From the NCBI GenBank assembly GCA_038363925.1, contig JAQQWL010000003.1, forward strand, positions 2,108,001 through 2,172,000: 64,000 bases of DNA. Reading direction: 5' to 3'. The translations under genes and the position numbers were made by a program. The notes below the pieces were generated by a model. The model was given only the letters and a program-made list of their open reading frames with translations, was not told where the DNA came from and searched no databases. Origin of the DNA: Apiospora phragmitis (Eukaryota > Ascomycota > Sordariomycetes > Amphisphaeriales > Apiosporaceae). The stretch's first letter is position 1, and every line of letters begins with the position of its first letter. Shown here in pieces: positions 11,741 to 24,895 of the stretch.

Positions 11741-13037
11741 ATGAGGATCCTCGAAGAGGTGTTTGACGTATATTTGACCATATACCCTGCCGCTATTCAG
11801 GGCTTGAAGTCTGTTCTCCTCGATAAGGAGCCCAAAGAACATTTCAACCAAGACTACCCCGTCTATCTTGTGTGTCTCCATAACCGTGTCGACGTTTTGG
11901 ATCTTCTACACAAGAAAGGGGTGAATATCAACCTGGTTAAGGGCTATTTAACCATTAGTACCCATTTTGGCCATGTTGATTACGATTTTGACCAACTGGA
12001 TATGCCTTATGATCCCAACGATGGCCAACTACATCCAGACTTGTGGACTTGGTTACGACTAAGTTCAAAGAACCTAGGAGAACATTGGACACAAAGGGGT
12101 TAACTACCGGAAATGGAATCCTTCCAGTCAGGCTTTCGGGAAGATGTGTGTATATGGTTGGTCGAGCACAACCTTGGCATCTCCGGCGGTCCGCATAGCC
12201 TCAACATGAGAGACCTAGAAGAAGCGGCCGTGCAGAACCAAATATGTTTGGTCGCCACCCTGATCAAGCATTTCAGAGCGAGACTCAGCCCTGACGAATA
12301 CCGCGAAGGGTTGACCTCGGCTTTATACGCAGCAGCCAAAGGTATGGACAGATTCGAGCAGGGGTATTGGTCAAGAGGATGGCATGGGTACGTGAATCTA
12401 CCTTATCCTATCATCGAGCATCAGAGCGAGGTTATCGATATGCTGCTGAGAGCCGGTGCAACCTTGCGACAAGACCCCGACCGCGTCGAGGGCCCTGGCC
12501 TGCTCGCCAAGACCGTAGAGCGTTCGCCGTCCAACGCGATCTTGCTCCTGAGGCGCCAGATGGCCGAGGGCGTGACTGACCACCGTGACGTACGAAGCGC
12601 GATGCTCGACGCCCTTCGGTGGTACAACAGCGATCAAAGTAGCTACGGAGGCGAGAAGGCCCGTGATTTCTTCGCCATCCTAATACCCCTCGAATGCGCA
12701 TCTGGCGTGTGATCCATCGGAGCTCGCAACACCGTGGAGCCGTGAACAGACACTTGAGGGGCTGTTGAAAAGCCTTATCATGCATATTTACACTGAGTTC
12801 ACTGAAACCCTTTTCAGGCGTATTGAACGAGAGTGTACTGAGCCAGTCACTTACGATGCAGCTCTGTACCTTGTGGAAGTGGAGGGTCGCCAGCGCATTG
12901 GCGATGAGCTAGCCGATGGGTTGGAAATTGCAGAGGACGGGGGTTCTTCGACCTCTCCCGTATTTTCTCGGCTTTTTCCCATATTAAGAGGTCCACTTGG
13001 AATTAAAAGGATCATTATGAGTATTTCACCTAAATAA
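11741..13037 (+). pseudogene. Ankyrin-repeat 3' fragment of the split F-box gene
   Basis: Coding sequence resumes 21 bp after the transposon. The frame 11741-12103 carries ankyrin-like text (DYPVYLVCLHNRVDVLDLL, then a Lys-Lys-Gly-Val-Asn segment). A single TAA at 12101-12103 interrupts it, and the same frame continues to 12712 with VATLIKHFRARLSPDEYREG, ALYAAAKG and EVIDMLLRAGATL, all typical of ankyrin helices. A further piece in another frame (12765-13037) includes TYDAALYLVEVEGRQRIGDE. The TAA could be a Gln codon (CAA) altered by C-to-T change, as expected where RIP leaks out of a repeat. Together with the F-box fragment at 8683 this was probably one intracellular F-box/ankyrin protein. 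A short intron removing the stop cannot be excluded. Confidence 0.6.
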
Positions 13038-14020
13038 GGTATTGCCAAAATAGTTGTAAAGAGGGACCACAGCTAAGAAAGAATATGAAAATCAAGTCAC
13101 GATTCGGACCAGCCGATTGTGATAACTATAGCCCTAGGTCGTACTGACTGCCTCGAAACCCTGAGGCAGATACGTGTATATATGTATATGAGTTTCATAG
13201 ATGAGCACCTCATGATAGAGTATTTCATGCAAAATAGCCGTGCAGTAATGCCAAAGGTGTAATATTTTATCTTAGCGATATCGGATGTCTGCAATCGTGG
13301 AAATGGTAAACGTACGACTGATTATGGAGTGATATGGATAAAGAGGGTCATAATGCACGCTTTAATTGACCTCGACTGACCTCGATTTAAACATCAGTCT
13401 GCAAGGGTGGAATGAGGAAAGGCTTAGAAGTGTTGTGTTTAGTATCCAGATCATTAACAGCCCGAAGGTATGCCTAAGAATCATTTGGGCAGTGCTCTTT
13501 AGTCTGGTTCAGTCGGTGCCTCTTTTAATACTACCTTCTCGAATTTCGGAATTAATACCAAGGTATATTACTAATTTCTACATCGACATAGTTCGACACA
13601 GCCAGTTTGGGCTCTAGCTTTGCCATCGTTTCTCTGGGTCGACATATGTCAATTAGACCATGTACGCGGTGGCCCAATTGCCGTCCTACTTGAGAAGATT
13701 GAGTGAATCACAAGGTAAAACGCCGGGTTCTATTGGCACAACTGTTGAGACGTGAAAGGATAACGGAATACATTCTAGGCGGACGTTGTTGTCATGCATA
13801 GTAACAATGAGCACAAAGAATACATATACATAAAACATCTTTGTATCTCTTCGACAACCCTTGAACTCAGGGGAACAATGACATTAGGTAGCCGTTTGAC
13901 ATAAAATGGGTCAAGATTTCTCAGCCAGTTTAGAAATACATGTCTTGGTGTAGCAGAATCATTTGCGATACAATACAAACATAACCCCTTACAGCCACTG
14001 AATCCAAGATCGCAACCAAA
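13038..14020. other. Gene-free stretch
   Basis: AT-leaning sequence with short frames only (such as 13366-13617, plus) and no domain that I recognise. Confidence 0.45.
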
Positions 14021-14920
14021 ATGGCAAGCTCCAAACAGCCTGAATCACCCACCGCCACCCGAGTCATCCTCAACTTCACATGCGGTCACTACCGGATCTG
14101 GAAAGTCTCTGCCAAAGGCGCCGCGTACCTGCAGTCCATCTACGTCCAAAAGGGCCCCACCGTCGAGGAAGGCATCGTCCTCACGGACCAGCAGCCATGC
14201 TACGCCTGCCGCTGGCTCGAGACCCTGAAGCGATTCTACCCTTCGCCGTCGTGGGAGCACGACGACGTGTTTCCAGGCGATAGTGCTGCTGCTGCTGCTG
14301 CTACCAGTAGCGACAACAAAACTGGGAAAGACACTGCTGCCGCTAATGATAATGAAAAGACTGAAGTCTAGATGGGGAGACACACGAGGGCGACCCGGGC
14401 GCTCCGCGCGTACATGGCGACGGCCCTCATCGCCCTCTTCATCCAGCACCCGCTCCTGGACGAGCAGCAGCCAGCGATGCTCTCGTGCCTCTGGGACCGC
14501 GCCTGCGTGGCACTGGGCGCCAAGATCGACTTCGCCTTTGGGCGGCTGGCCGACGACGTCTACGAAGTCATCGTCGCGCTGACGGACGTCGAGGGCGGCG
14601 ACGGCGACGAGGAGGTGGCGGAGTTTCTGAAAGCGGGGCAGGACCTGAACGTCGAGAGGCTGGTCGCTAAGATCGAGAAGGAGCTGATGGCCCCCGGCGG
14701 GGGAGCAGAAGGAGATGCGGCACGTCCGAAGAAGACGTCCGCACCTAAGACGGGTCCAGATGCGCGCGGCGTGGAGGCTATGGTTTATCGGGGTCAGATG
14801 CTGGAGAGGATGGCTGCCCGGTCAGCTGGGGCACAGCCGTCGCAAAACCCGAAGGAGGACAAGAGGGAAGAAGCGCCACGTCGCGGAATATGGGCAAGAT
14901 CGTTCTCCAAGAATAAGTAG
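14021..14920 (+). CDS. Hypothetical protein, one frame with an internal TAG
   Basis: Two open stretches in the same frame: 14021-14371 (116 codons) and 14372-14920 (182 codons), separated only by a TAG followed directly by ATG. The first part has a possible metal-binding pattern (CGHY, then CYAC); the second is helical, with FIQHPLLDE, AKIDFAFGRLADDVYEVIVAL and a basic tail. The low-complexity Ala/Thr/Lys stretch before the stop, coded by GCT repeats at about 14284-14302, looks like translated intron. A GTGTTT donor at 14267 and the TAG at 14369-14371 as acceptor, with a GCTAATG branch-like site, would remove exactly 105 nt and keep the frame. I favour a spliced single gene, but two separate genes or stop readthrough remain possible. 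The function is not recognised. Confidence 0.55.
14284..14302. repeat. GCT trinucleotide microsatellite
   Basis: A run of GCT units that is either a poly-Ala coding tract or part of the proposed intron of the surrounding hypothetical gene. Confidence 0.7.
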
Positions 14921-16299
14921 ATGTCTATGGAAATAGTCCAGAATAGTTGAGTAGAGCCAAATCAGTTCAGCAACTTTTTGAGACGTCCATAATCAATTTC
15001 GGCCAGCTTCGCTAACGAAACCGAGTTTCGCTTAATTGGGGTAAATAGAATTTGGTATTGCAATCTAAGGTCTCTAGGCAGTAAAACGGGCACAGCCTAC
15101 CTGGCTTTCGAGAGAATCTCTACTTAGGTAATCAACTGCCCCGGCATCGCTTGCTGTACAAACAAAACCCTAGCAGTACGCAGCAATGGGGATAATCGGT
15201 GAAGTCTCACTCGAGTGCTTGCGCGTGAAGGTGAACATGAGCTTCCATATTTGACAGAATGATGTTAAATTAGAGTATGCACCGCTAAGTAGGTATTGAT
15301 AGGTGCTGGACAAATAGCGCTCGAGCCCCCTACAGTGAAGTGCCCTCCGCCTGGCAGTTTTGACAACACCCAAAATCTCACTTCCGTATTTCCAGGCATA
15401 TCACACTGGCCTGCATTCCACACCATGCTATTATTCGTTAATTGACACCATCTTTACATGTACTAGCAAAACCCTAATAGGATTGTGTGGGAATGGATAT
15501 GATTTATTAACGGTATCGTCAAGTACGAACATTGAAATGTTGTGCACAATCAGAATATTGAATGCAACGGGCGATTTCCCGTAATTAATTAGTGGGTTGA
15601 ATGCGACAATAGGAACATAAAAGTCCCACCTACCTCAAAATTAAAAAAAACCTAATCACAACGACAACTCCTCGGTAGACCAAGACAGCAATAATACATG
15701 AGGATGGATTCAGTTCTTATCAGCGCTGTTGGCTGTCTCGTTCTGACTCGTTTTCGGTAGAAGATTCACTACTTTGGTGACTGACCTTAGTGCCTTTGCT
15801 AGCGCCACCCGCAGCCTTATCACCACTGTTCCCTGGTCTCTTCCCTTTTTCATTTCTACTAATGAGACCTATGTACGGTATGTACGGTCCATTGTACAAC
15901 TCCGTAAGGGAAGCCCACTCACGAGGGTTCGCCTAATTGGGACAATAAAGCCATACATTTCGGGGGAGCATTACCGTGAATTCATCGAATGCGGCATGGT
16001 GCTTCCAGTACTTGGACTTCAGCTCCGAGGCCCATCTCATTCACTCCAAAATGGGCAACATCCCCATTGGCCAACTCCCGTCTCGTGTGAGCGTGCGCCA
16101 TCTTCATCAATGTGGTATCCGAGGCGCCGCCCTTAATGGCTCCCTTCGTTAATTTGGAACTGGTCCACTGATGCATTTCCGAATGGCTTTGGATTCTGAA
16201 AAACCAATAGGCTGTTATTGGATTATATCCAACAGAAAACCCATTAACTACCGCTCGCATCGAGTTTAAGCTGAATCCCTCAAAATCACACGTGATAAT
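14921..16299. other. Gene-free stretch
   Basis: I see nothing supportable. Frames are short and lack domains. Confidence 0.45.
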
Positions 16300-17488
16300 C
16301 TATCGCAGAAAGTGCGGCCAGTCGTCTAAACCGTTATTTGGCATGGGATTCTCGCTATCTCCTACGATATCAAAGACCTGCAGGACTGTGGGGGTCGAGG
16401 CCTTCCAGATTGCTGCTCGCTGTCTCGTCAGCCACTGTAAAATCTTCGGGATCCGTTGAAGCAGGCGGTTTAAACGGCCCGTCCAGTCCTTCTGTCTCGA
16501 TGCAAGTTCTTCGAATGTCGAGCTCTCTGGTTTCTCTGGCTGAGGCTCATGCGGGACCAGGTACGTCCTGTAAAACCTGTGGCCTGGAGATTGCAAGTGG
16601 CGTTGGCTCTCAATTATTTTGGCGAGGTCAAGGATCATCTCTATGTCCCGGTCTAGAGGAAGAGGCCTAGCAGAGCCACGCTTGGGCTTCCCACGCTCAT
16701 CAATGGCGGCCGGCAACACCTTGCTGAAGTCTCCTACAAATCCCATATCATCGCTTTCCCGTTGTCCGACAAAATCGCTCGCTCTACCTTTCACTTTCCA
16801 CATGTTCTTCGAAGCCCTCGCCTCGGAAGATACCATCCAATTGCAGGGGACCCCTCGAATTTGCGAATAACCGATCTTCGAATTTCGGTAAGGGTTTGCC
16901 CATTCGAACGCAGTGGTAGATAAATACCTCTTTTACAAACGCCACAGGATTGAGTCTCGCTTCTTTGGATGAATCATTGCTCACACCATCTAGTGTTCCA
17001 TCATTAGAGGTTGCTGCCGCCATCTTAAGCAGCCTAGCTTCTCGCAGTTTCGCCTTCGTATCGTTGACTCCGGCCCACTCGATCGCCTCGACGTCGCTTT
17101 GAATGAAAATGCGGGTCGAGGCACATGTGAAATCGACCTTGTAGTTGTCGGACTTTCTCATCTTAGGCCAGACCATACGTTCCAAAAACCGAACTTGCTT
17201 TCGGCCCCGCATCTCGAATACGTGAGCCTCACACGGCTCCCATGCCCAATCTGACGCCACAATGCTGTAGACCCAGGCATATTTGTCTTGGCGAATAACC
17301 ATCCCCAACTTTAGGTCTTCCAGATTGTGTCCTGCATTGACTGATTCGCACAATTTACTTCGGTCATAGTCAGGATTGCCGTTCATTGTGCCTCTCAGTC
17401 GTGTGCATCCAAGTATAAGGTTTGGCATGAATGAGAAAAGCGGAACGACTAGAGTGCCAGTCAGTGGGCGATCTGGTCTAGTCATCAT
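16300..17488 (-). CDS. Hypothetical fungal protein
   Basis: Two overlapping minus-strand frames, 17488-16784 and 16836-16300, join into one protein of about 390 residues if one A is removed from the AAA run near 16800; the text then passes smoothly from GEGFEEHVE into KGRASDFVGQRESDDM. The N-terminal part has a Trp-rich module (QDKYAWVYSIVASDWAWEP followed by EAHVFEMRGRKQVRFLE) that may be a small beta-rich domain. The C-terminal part is helical and basic. No signal peptide, membrane helix or known motif is evident. I do not recognise the family. The length, coherent composition and single correctable break support a real gene, but it could be an old fragment. Confidence 0.5.
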
Positions 17489-18883
17489 TTATCTATCCAC
17501 CCAGGCAGGCTATCTCGGATCATCAACACTCCTTGTGGTACCCAGCAGCTTAAATACCCGACGTCTCTCCTTGTACCGATACATAAGATGTCAGCCTCAC
17601 CAGTGCCGAATGCCAACACCAAACCCCTCACATGATGCATACCACATGTTTCTGGGATGCATGAAGTCCAATTACTCAACTCTTGGTTTCGGGCCCTGTG
17701 CTTTTGGGAGCAGCCTTCTTCTTAGGCAATGCATTCCACGGGTCGTCTTTGGGCGAGCCAGACAAGTAGCGCTGCATAGAATATGACTCGGCCTTGGGCT
17801 TCTTCCCCTTTGGCTGACTGGCGGAGCTCTTCTGCTCCTGGCTTTGCATGTACAGTAATCTGTTTTATTGGTGCTTTAATGTTAGCAGAAATTCGTCAAC
17901 TTTCATGGGGGTTGCGATCACCATACTGAGTAACCGTTTAAAGAAGGTCCAAAGGCGTAACGCAATTATATGACTAGATATAATTGACTGGCTATGCACT
18001 TCAATAACAGAGACACGCGGAATGATCTTCTGGTGCAGCTTAAGTATATAGATGCCGGATCATTCATTATACCCTCGTTCGGAAACCGCAGAGCGACTTA
18101 ACCTTTCAGAGGTATTCTGGTAGCATTCTTATCGGCGCTTCCCCTTAGGCGGCCCTCATTCTCATACTTAGGCTACTGTATTTCTGTGCGTTCACTGATA
18201 GGCGGCCCACAACATATCCACGATGCACAAAAACAAGAAAAGTGAAATGCTCTCGACTTTGGGCGTTCGCGGCTTTTTATTACTGGTGGCCCAATCGGGT
18301 GCTGGGGCAACATTCAAGACCGAGAGTAGTGGCCTGTTTCTGCAGGGAAATCTTGGCGTCAGCTCAACATCAAGTGGCTACATGGCATTGGCGGCCCAGG
18401 TAATCTGCCCCCAAGTTGTATGACCTGGCACTGGCATTCCGCATCTCTGATAGGTGGCCCAAATGCCAACTCCTTCGGTGTCCATTACCCACCTAAGTAT
18501 CTCCTTGTTCCTGTACAGCATAATCGCCCAGCAAGCGTTAGTCGTGGAGATAAGTTAAATAATCCCCAAAGTCGCCCGGCCTGGATTTCCTTACTTTTCT
18601 TTCCTCTATACATGAACATCGTGGATTGGTTTCGATTTGTGGAAGTGGAAGAGGGTAAGCATCCTGAACTCAATTCTCCATCCTCGCGATGCCTATAATA
18701 CAGTTAATAACGTTTTGCTGCCAAGTGATTATTTTTTGAACCTGATCGATAAGCAGGGCAGGTTTCACCCTATAGGTTCCCATTTTGATACTTTCACCCG
18801 CCTCTAATCTGGGGCATTTACAATATCTGAGCACCATTATGATCATCGCCTAAGAAGAGATCTCCCTGAGGGGACCTGTCATC
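17489..18883. other. Gene-free stretch with repeated GGYGGCCC motif
   Basis: No gene is supported. The motif GG(C/T)GGCCC occurs five times between 18146 and 18461, two of the copies within a longer match (CTGATAGGCGGCCCA and CTGATAGGTGGCCCA). It lies upstream of the zinc-finger gene. Confidence 0.4.
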
Positions 18884-18904
18884 ATGGTAGCCGCCATCTC
18901 AGCA

Positions 18905-20087
18905 ATGAAGTTGGATTTGACGCTGGGAGTCCATTACCATGGTCATGGGACACAACAAGTTGGGGTCAAGCCATCCTGTCCCCTTGCTTTGGTTCCACTG
19001 ATAATGATGGCTCTACCTCATCCACTTCATGTGCATATTCACTTGTTAATCTGTGGTCAACATACGCACAACCCCCATTCAAGTACGGCCTTTGCAGCCA
19101 GAATCAGCTTTCGCAATATCATTCCTTTGACAGTTACGACGGTGTCTTTCTTGGCTCTACCGGCGCTCTTACTCCATTGAGTTCGGCCAGCATGCTCTCT
19201 ACCCCTTTCGTGCCATGCGAGCACTTTCCATATTCAGATGTTTCCTCTCAATTTCAAGGTGCACTCTCAATCCCAGATGTTCTCAAGGCATCGAGCGACA
19301 CAGCAATTGGAACCCAGTCGTCCGTGGCCCCTGACAACTTCAGTACCATTCCAGGCTGGCCCACCCCTGAGATCGATCTCTCATCAATCTTGTCGCAGTC
19401 TTGGGACGACCCCGAAACACGGCCAACGCCTGAGGTGACTTTTACGCCATCAACAGTTCCATCTTCACCGTCGCCGCTTGCACCAGCCTACCACATCCCA
19501 GAATCTGTTCAGGTGATGCCACCAGAATTGCCTTCCCCATTTACCTCATGTGACCAGTCCGAGAACACCGTGCGAGCCAAATACTACTCGTCCGCAAACA
19601 GCCGCAATTCCAAGGCAGTACACGTGTTTGCCTGTTTCTGATTGCTCCGTGGCCTTTCGTTGCGAGCAAGAAAGACGGTCAGTTCAACTGCTTGTCGACC
19701 TTTAATAGCAATAGCCGACACTTGACTAAAGATTTTCCAGGAACATCATGCCTCGAATCATCACAAACGAAAATATGGATGCAACCTGGACGGATGCACA
19801 AAGAGCTTCGTATACGAGAAAGACTTGCTCAGGCATCAGAGCAGCTGGTCCCACAGGAATGACAGTACAAGACTTTTCCGTTGCACCTGCGGACGGCCCA
19901 GCCCCGAAGGGATCACCACCGCAATCATTTGGAATATTGTTGCAACAAAACCATTCGATTACGGCAAAGGCCCTTCTTCACCTGCTCTTGTGGAAACGAG
20001 AAAAAGGAGCTCGAGGCGCACGAAGCACACTTCAACTCATGCAAAATAATCAAACCGACAGTGAAGCTTGGAAAACAACCCCCCTAA
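18905..20087 (+). CDS. C2H2-type zinc-finger protein, probable transcription factor
   Basis: A Ser/Thr/Pro-rich N-terminal half (18905-19550, including text such as PEIDLSSILSQSWDD) resembles an activation region. It is followed by zinc fingers: C-x5-C-x12-H-x4-H beginning YTCLPVSDC, a second finger YGCNLDGCTKSFVYEKDLLRH, and then CxC-type fingers (FRCTCGRPSP and FFTCSCGNEKKELEAH) of a kind known in fungal regulators. An intron at about 19679-19740 (GTCAGT to TTTTCCAG) falls inside the first finger and its removal restores the C-x12-H spacing. Frame changes are needed near 18915, 19545, at the intron boundary and near 19908; all fit one-base errors in T, C or G runs. The start is uncertain (ATG at 18884 or 18905). 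It ends at TAA 20085-20087. DNA binding in the nucleus is inferred; targets are unknown. Confidence 0.65.
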
Positions 20088-21951
20088 ACTCCATATAACA
20101 AAGCGTATCATAAACCCAGCTAACAACAGCACGAAACAGCACAGCAAGATAGATCCTACAGATGGCAGAGAACCCAGGGCCAATTAGATTATTGATGATC
20201 ATGATCCCAAATCGACCTCTAAGCGTTCGTGTACGGTCCCAATATAGCTGTCGTTGTCTATCCGTCGCAGTTACCGAAGATCACACAGCGCGAGCGCTTA
20301 GTACTATCGATACTTACCTCACCGAATGGCTCAACCCAGACTAACATACCTGACTATGCCCCGATAATTGCATTATTATCATAGTGCCCGTGAGGGGCAG
20401 TGCGAGTGCAAAAAGCAGCACACTGTTGTGGGAAGGAGGACCGGGAGACGAGGGTGAGAGGAGACGACGAGTAAACTGGAGGCGAAGTCTTTTATTTATC
20501 GTTCTCCGGATTTCTAGGTATCCAGATGTACCAATCATATCTGGAATGGTTGCATAGAGGAGACACTGTGATCTATGTAGCTTGGCAAACACAATACAGA
20601 TCCCTGTCGTCTGAGTACACAAATCTGAAGAAGCCCCTTTCTGCGCACGAGTAAGAGATAATTAGCCAAACCCTGTAGACTGTCAGCGTAAGTTAATGGT
20701 GACGTCCCCAACGGGAACTGAGGGTTAGGGCACTTACACATGTTCCCACGCTTGCAAACCATTGGCACATGACTTAATACTCGCAACGTCTTCTTAATAT
20801 TTTCTTAGTTCCTACGCGTATGCTCGTCCTGGTGTTTCCCCTTTTATGTTGCTATTTTTGAAAACAGAACTGGGAGTATTAGAGTCTCAATTAGGTAACA
20901 ATAACCCACCACTGTATTATCCATAAAAAGGAACAGAAACAGAAAGAAAAAGAGCAAACAACAAATTATAACTGCAGAGGGGCACGCAAAGCGTTGAATA
21001 TGAAAGGTCAGAAAGCGAACCCTTATTGTTAAGGGTGGGCATGAGATCCTTCCCACCTTGCTTTGATACGACGACGGCATAGAGGTCCTGGCTTGTGAAG
21101 ACCAGTCCGGCATCCCTAGTCTCCCCAGCACCGCATCGCATCAATCCCGGCGCCCTGAGGTTCTCTCCATAATCGAAAGTGTGCCTCAGCCGAGGTGTGA
21201 ATACGATCACTTGACGGAGGGTATCCTAGAGAGTCAGGCGGCAAAGCTGCTTGGCAATGAATACTTGGGAGTCCAATGAACGCTTTATCGAACGGGGGCC
21301 GGTAGAAAAGGAGAAGAAGCTACCACTATGTCTTGTAAGGTTGGCAGGGGGGAAGTCCTGCGGGTTGGTTTGCGTAGCAGGACGATCAGTCGATAAGGTT
21401 TACCGACACGGAGGTGGACAGATACAGCAGGCAGGGAGGTGTTGTTTCTTCTTCTTACTCCTCCGAATTGGCGGCTTCGCCATCCTTAATGGGCCATTCG
21501 GTTTGTAGCCGTTTGCAAGGAAAGGGCGGGGAATTCCAAGCTCAAAAGCCCCTTCATGTTCTCAGAGTGAAAACAGTTGTGTTCTCGTGACGTTGGTTCA
21601 CATGTGCCCACCTGGCTGGGTGCGACATTGTCTCAACCAACTGGCAAGACACGTATGGTGTGGAGGGGCAGCGGTCAACGGAATTGGGACAGTCAAGTGA
21701 GAAACGATTGTGTAGGTGTCCGGCATTGCTAAGGCCTGGCTTCGGCGATCATCAGACAAAAAATTTCCGGCTATGCGAAAGAGACCTGATTGAAGAGAAG
21801 GGTACAGACTCTCCTAGAAGTCTGGATGGTCAGTGATCACTAAATGAAGGCATTGAAGAACGAGAGCGTAAGGATAAAGTTTAAACTTTATTGGCCAGTA
21901 TTCGTAGTCTGACAGTGGGTATCTCATTCAATCATAAATAGGTAAGGAAAA
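20088..21951. other. Gene-free stretch
   Basis: No reading frame here shows domain features or coherent composition on either strand. Confidence 0.45.
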
Positions 21952-22619
21952 TTATAGGTAGATTGCGCCTTTCTCTCCAAAGCTCTTCTTGCCATTGCCC
22001 AGCCAGCACGTGCGGCGGTGCATCACCACCTTCTCGTTGTCGTTGCCAGCAGCAGCTTCGTCGTCGTCGACCCTATCCGTCTTGAGATCGAACCAGGCCG
22101 ACGTGAACAGGACGGCCGAGAGCAGGAAAACCAGCAAGCACAGCCACTGCGACGCGACGAGCGAGAAGGACCACCGGGTCCGCTCGGCGCCGAGGGCTAG
22201 GCGCAGGCTCGCGGGCAGCTCCAGGACCAGGTTCCACCGGACGCCCGCAAGGTTTGGCGTCCTGTCGGCGACGGGCAGGTGATTGACGAGGGCGACAAAG
22301 ACGAATGCCGAGAAGGAGAGGAGGCAGTTGGCCGACAGGACGGTCAGCAGCAGTGAGCGCAACCGTAATTTAGTCTACGCGCCACATAGACTTCGTTAGC
22401 ATGGGAAAGCTACCCACAATGTGCGCAATGGACTATTTGAAGAAGAAAAGAAAGTTTAGGTCAAATACACACCTTCACAGTGCCCTTGTGTAATATGTAG
22501 AAGAGAAGAAGCTCGGTGACGACGGAGACGGTGAGACTGAAGCTCGATGTGGCAATGAGAATCTTCTCGCTGGTAGTGTATAGAGGCTCAAGGCCTGCCA
22601 CAGTGGTGGAGAGTTCCAT
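21952..22619 (-). CDS. Small three-helix membrane protein, hypothetical
   Basis: Two exons, 22619-22473 and 22374-21952, with a 98-nt intron (GTGTGT donor). The protein has 189 residues and needs no correction. Three hydrophobic helices are seen: about residues 20-43 (ILIATSSFSLTVSVVTELLL), 54-80 (SLLLTVLSANCLLSFSAFVF) and 115-140 (LVASQWLCLLVFLLSAVLF). A short charged C-terminal tail contains DRVDDDEAAAGNDNEK. No signal peptide or known family is recognised. The ATG at 22619 is chosen because the first exon is coherent and ends on a clean donor. A CT-rich tract lies about 230 bp upstream, as is common in fungal promoters. It is probably an intracellular or plasma membrane protein; the function is unknown. 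Confidence 0.65.
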
Positions 22620-22847
22620 TTTTGGCGGGATGTTTCCAGAGTTTCGCGGGGTGATTTCCCTGACAGCAAAAGTGGGCGCGCGACCGACAAATTGGAAGAT
22701 GTCCTGGCTGTCGGGTCGAGAGGAATGTACTGTGATATTATCCGTGATATACCGGTCGGATATACTATCAAATCAAGCAAGGCAGAGATATACCGAAAAA
22801 TGTTCGTCTCGTCTTACAATTGAAGGCGAGGAAGTAGAGGGTATAGA

Positions 22848-22877
22848 CAGAGAGAGAGAAGCGAGAAGAGAGAGAGG
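22848..22877. repeat. GA-rich microsatellite in the promoter of the membrane protein
   Basis: An AGAGAG-rich tract on the plus strand, so pyrimidine-rich on the coding strand of the gene starting at 22619. Such CT tracts are frequent upstream of fungal genes. Confidence 0.6.
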
Positions 22878-22899
22878 GTGTGCGACAGCAGCTGAAGGG

Positions 22900-24895
22900 A
22901 GCAAAAGGAAAGATCTCCCCGTCATATGTAAGTCAGTCGAGGGTCAGATCGCCGAAGAGCCAGCCAGGGTGGATGGTTGGGAGGGAGGGGGGCTCGTAGG
23001 ACTCAAATACTAATGTATTGCATGCAGCTTTGCGCGCTGGCACGGCATCGGCCGACCCAAGGCAGCGCATTCTGTAGCAACAACGATGACTGCTGGGTTG
23101 CTGGCCTGATGCAGGCTGACCTGCTTCATCCGGGTAAAGTGCCGCTATGCGGTGTATAGTGCAGGCCATTGTTGTCATTGGCGCTTGAACTAGGCCTTCA
23201 GCTGCGCAATTTCGCAGCCTACGCCAAGCATCGTAAAAGCCAAAGCCCCAGCGGGAAAAATCGGTCCCAGGGCTCATGGCTATGACGGGGGCCGTTGGTA
23301 CCGTCATTCTTCGTCTTCGGCATCCATGCCTTTTGACGTGCTGTGTTTGTGCTGCCCAGAGAGTACCATGTGGATTGAGCCGAGAGAAAGTGGGCAACTA
23401 ACTGGGCACTTTTCTGCACTTATTTCTGGGGTAAGTTGCTAACCTAATTTTGGTTACGAGGGATGGAATGACAACGTCTGAGCAGGGCCGATTGTCGCTC
23501 GTTCCTGTGCCCTGCAGGATTCCTTACTCAGAGTGGTGAGTGGCTCAGATTGATTGGCATCTTGGTAATGTTGGCTGTAGTAAACACTTGGTGAAGTATG
23601 AGGTCAGTAGTAATCATTCTACGTTATCGTATTTTGGTATGCATCTAATCAATCGTCCCATCTTCAATCCCTCATCTCATGTTCTTGAACTCTCTCCTTC
23701 AGCTCAGCCCTCTGGGGACCAGCTGGAAGGTGCAAGCCGCTGACCGAACCTAGTACGTAAAGTACCTGGTCAGAGCACCTAACATGGCCAAACCACCCTC
23801 CCCCCCCCATCCAATAATATCGAAGGACCCTTGTAAACACGAGAAACTCGTGACCTTTGCTTGGGTGGTCTTCGACCCTTTTGGCCTTTTGGCCCCTCCA
23901 ACTACGGAGTACTGAGCCTCAATACACTCCGTACCTTACTCTCTTGGAACATGGATTTCTATGATTCCCTAAATTAGAATCAAGTAGCTTCTTCTACATG
24001 TCGAACCTGCCCGTGCATGTCCAATTCTATGATTGCCATAGCATCTACATATGCGCCGAGCATACAGATACTCCCCGAGGAGATGGAAAATGCCATTCCT
24101 CCTTCAGATGATCAACAACACACCTGTTCTTGCCAAGCCCCCAAGCAGTGCGGGGGTGGACACACGCCCGACCCCACTGGCTAAACAGACTTCCACAATC
24201 GACCGCATAATTACCACGTTTATGTATGCATCACCGGAGCGAGCCAGGTTGGGGCAAAACTAATGACTGCAGTAGACGATGCACGAAGCTGCAGCTATAC
24301 AGGTAGTGCCACGCGACCCAGACCGCGGTCGTCGCACTTTAGAGAAAGCTTCCAAGTCCCCAGCCAGACCGTCATGGTACTACCGCCACAGCTCCCGTTC
24401 CTGCCCTCAGAAGTAGGGTGTCCTGACCCATGAACCTTGAGGAGCGGCCCAGGAACCAAATGCATCTGCGTCGGCGATGGGCAACAGGCAAGAACATGGC
24501 TGCAGAGGGTCACGATGGAGCGCGGGTAACGATCGACTCCCCTTATCGGCAGTTCCAGTGTCTTGGCAGAGCCGCAGGTCAAAATCCTGCCTTCGCCAAG
24601 GTCAGCACTATTGCGATAAGAAACCCGTGCTTTTTCTTGCAATGTTGGCAAGATCAGATACCACACAGTCCGAGTCGTCAAATAGAACCAGCCACCTAGA
24701 AAATCATGGGCGCCCGCGGCGTTTTCTATTCGACCAGGCTTGCCCTGGCTCGACGACGCATGCGTTCGGAAGGAGAGTTCTACCATTGCGCGTCTGCCTA
24801 CGTACGCTATATACTTCCACCTACGCCATCTCCCGCACCGTCCCTCCATCTCTGGCGCCACACCCGCTCGATTCATCTTGCACTGCTACAGCAAC
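22900..24895. other. Gene-free stretch
   Basis: Includes a C-rich run near 23803-23811. A 193-codon minus frame (24295-24876) is open but shows no domain or coherent composition. Confidence 0.45.
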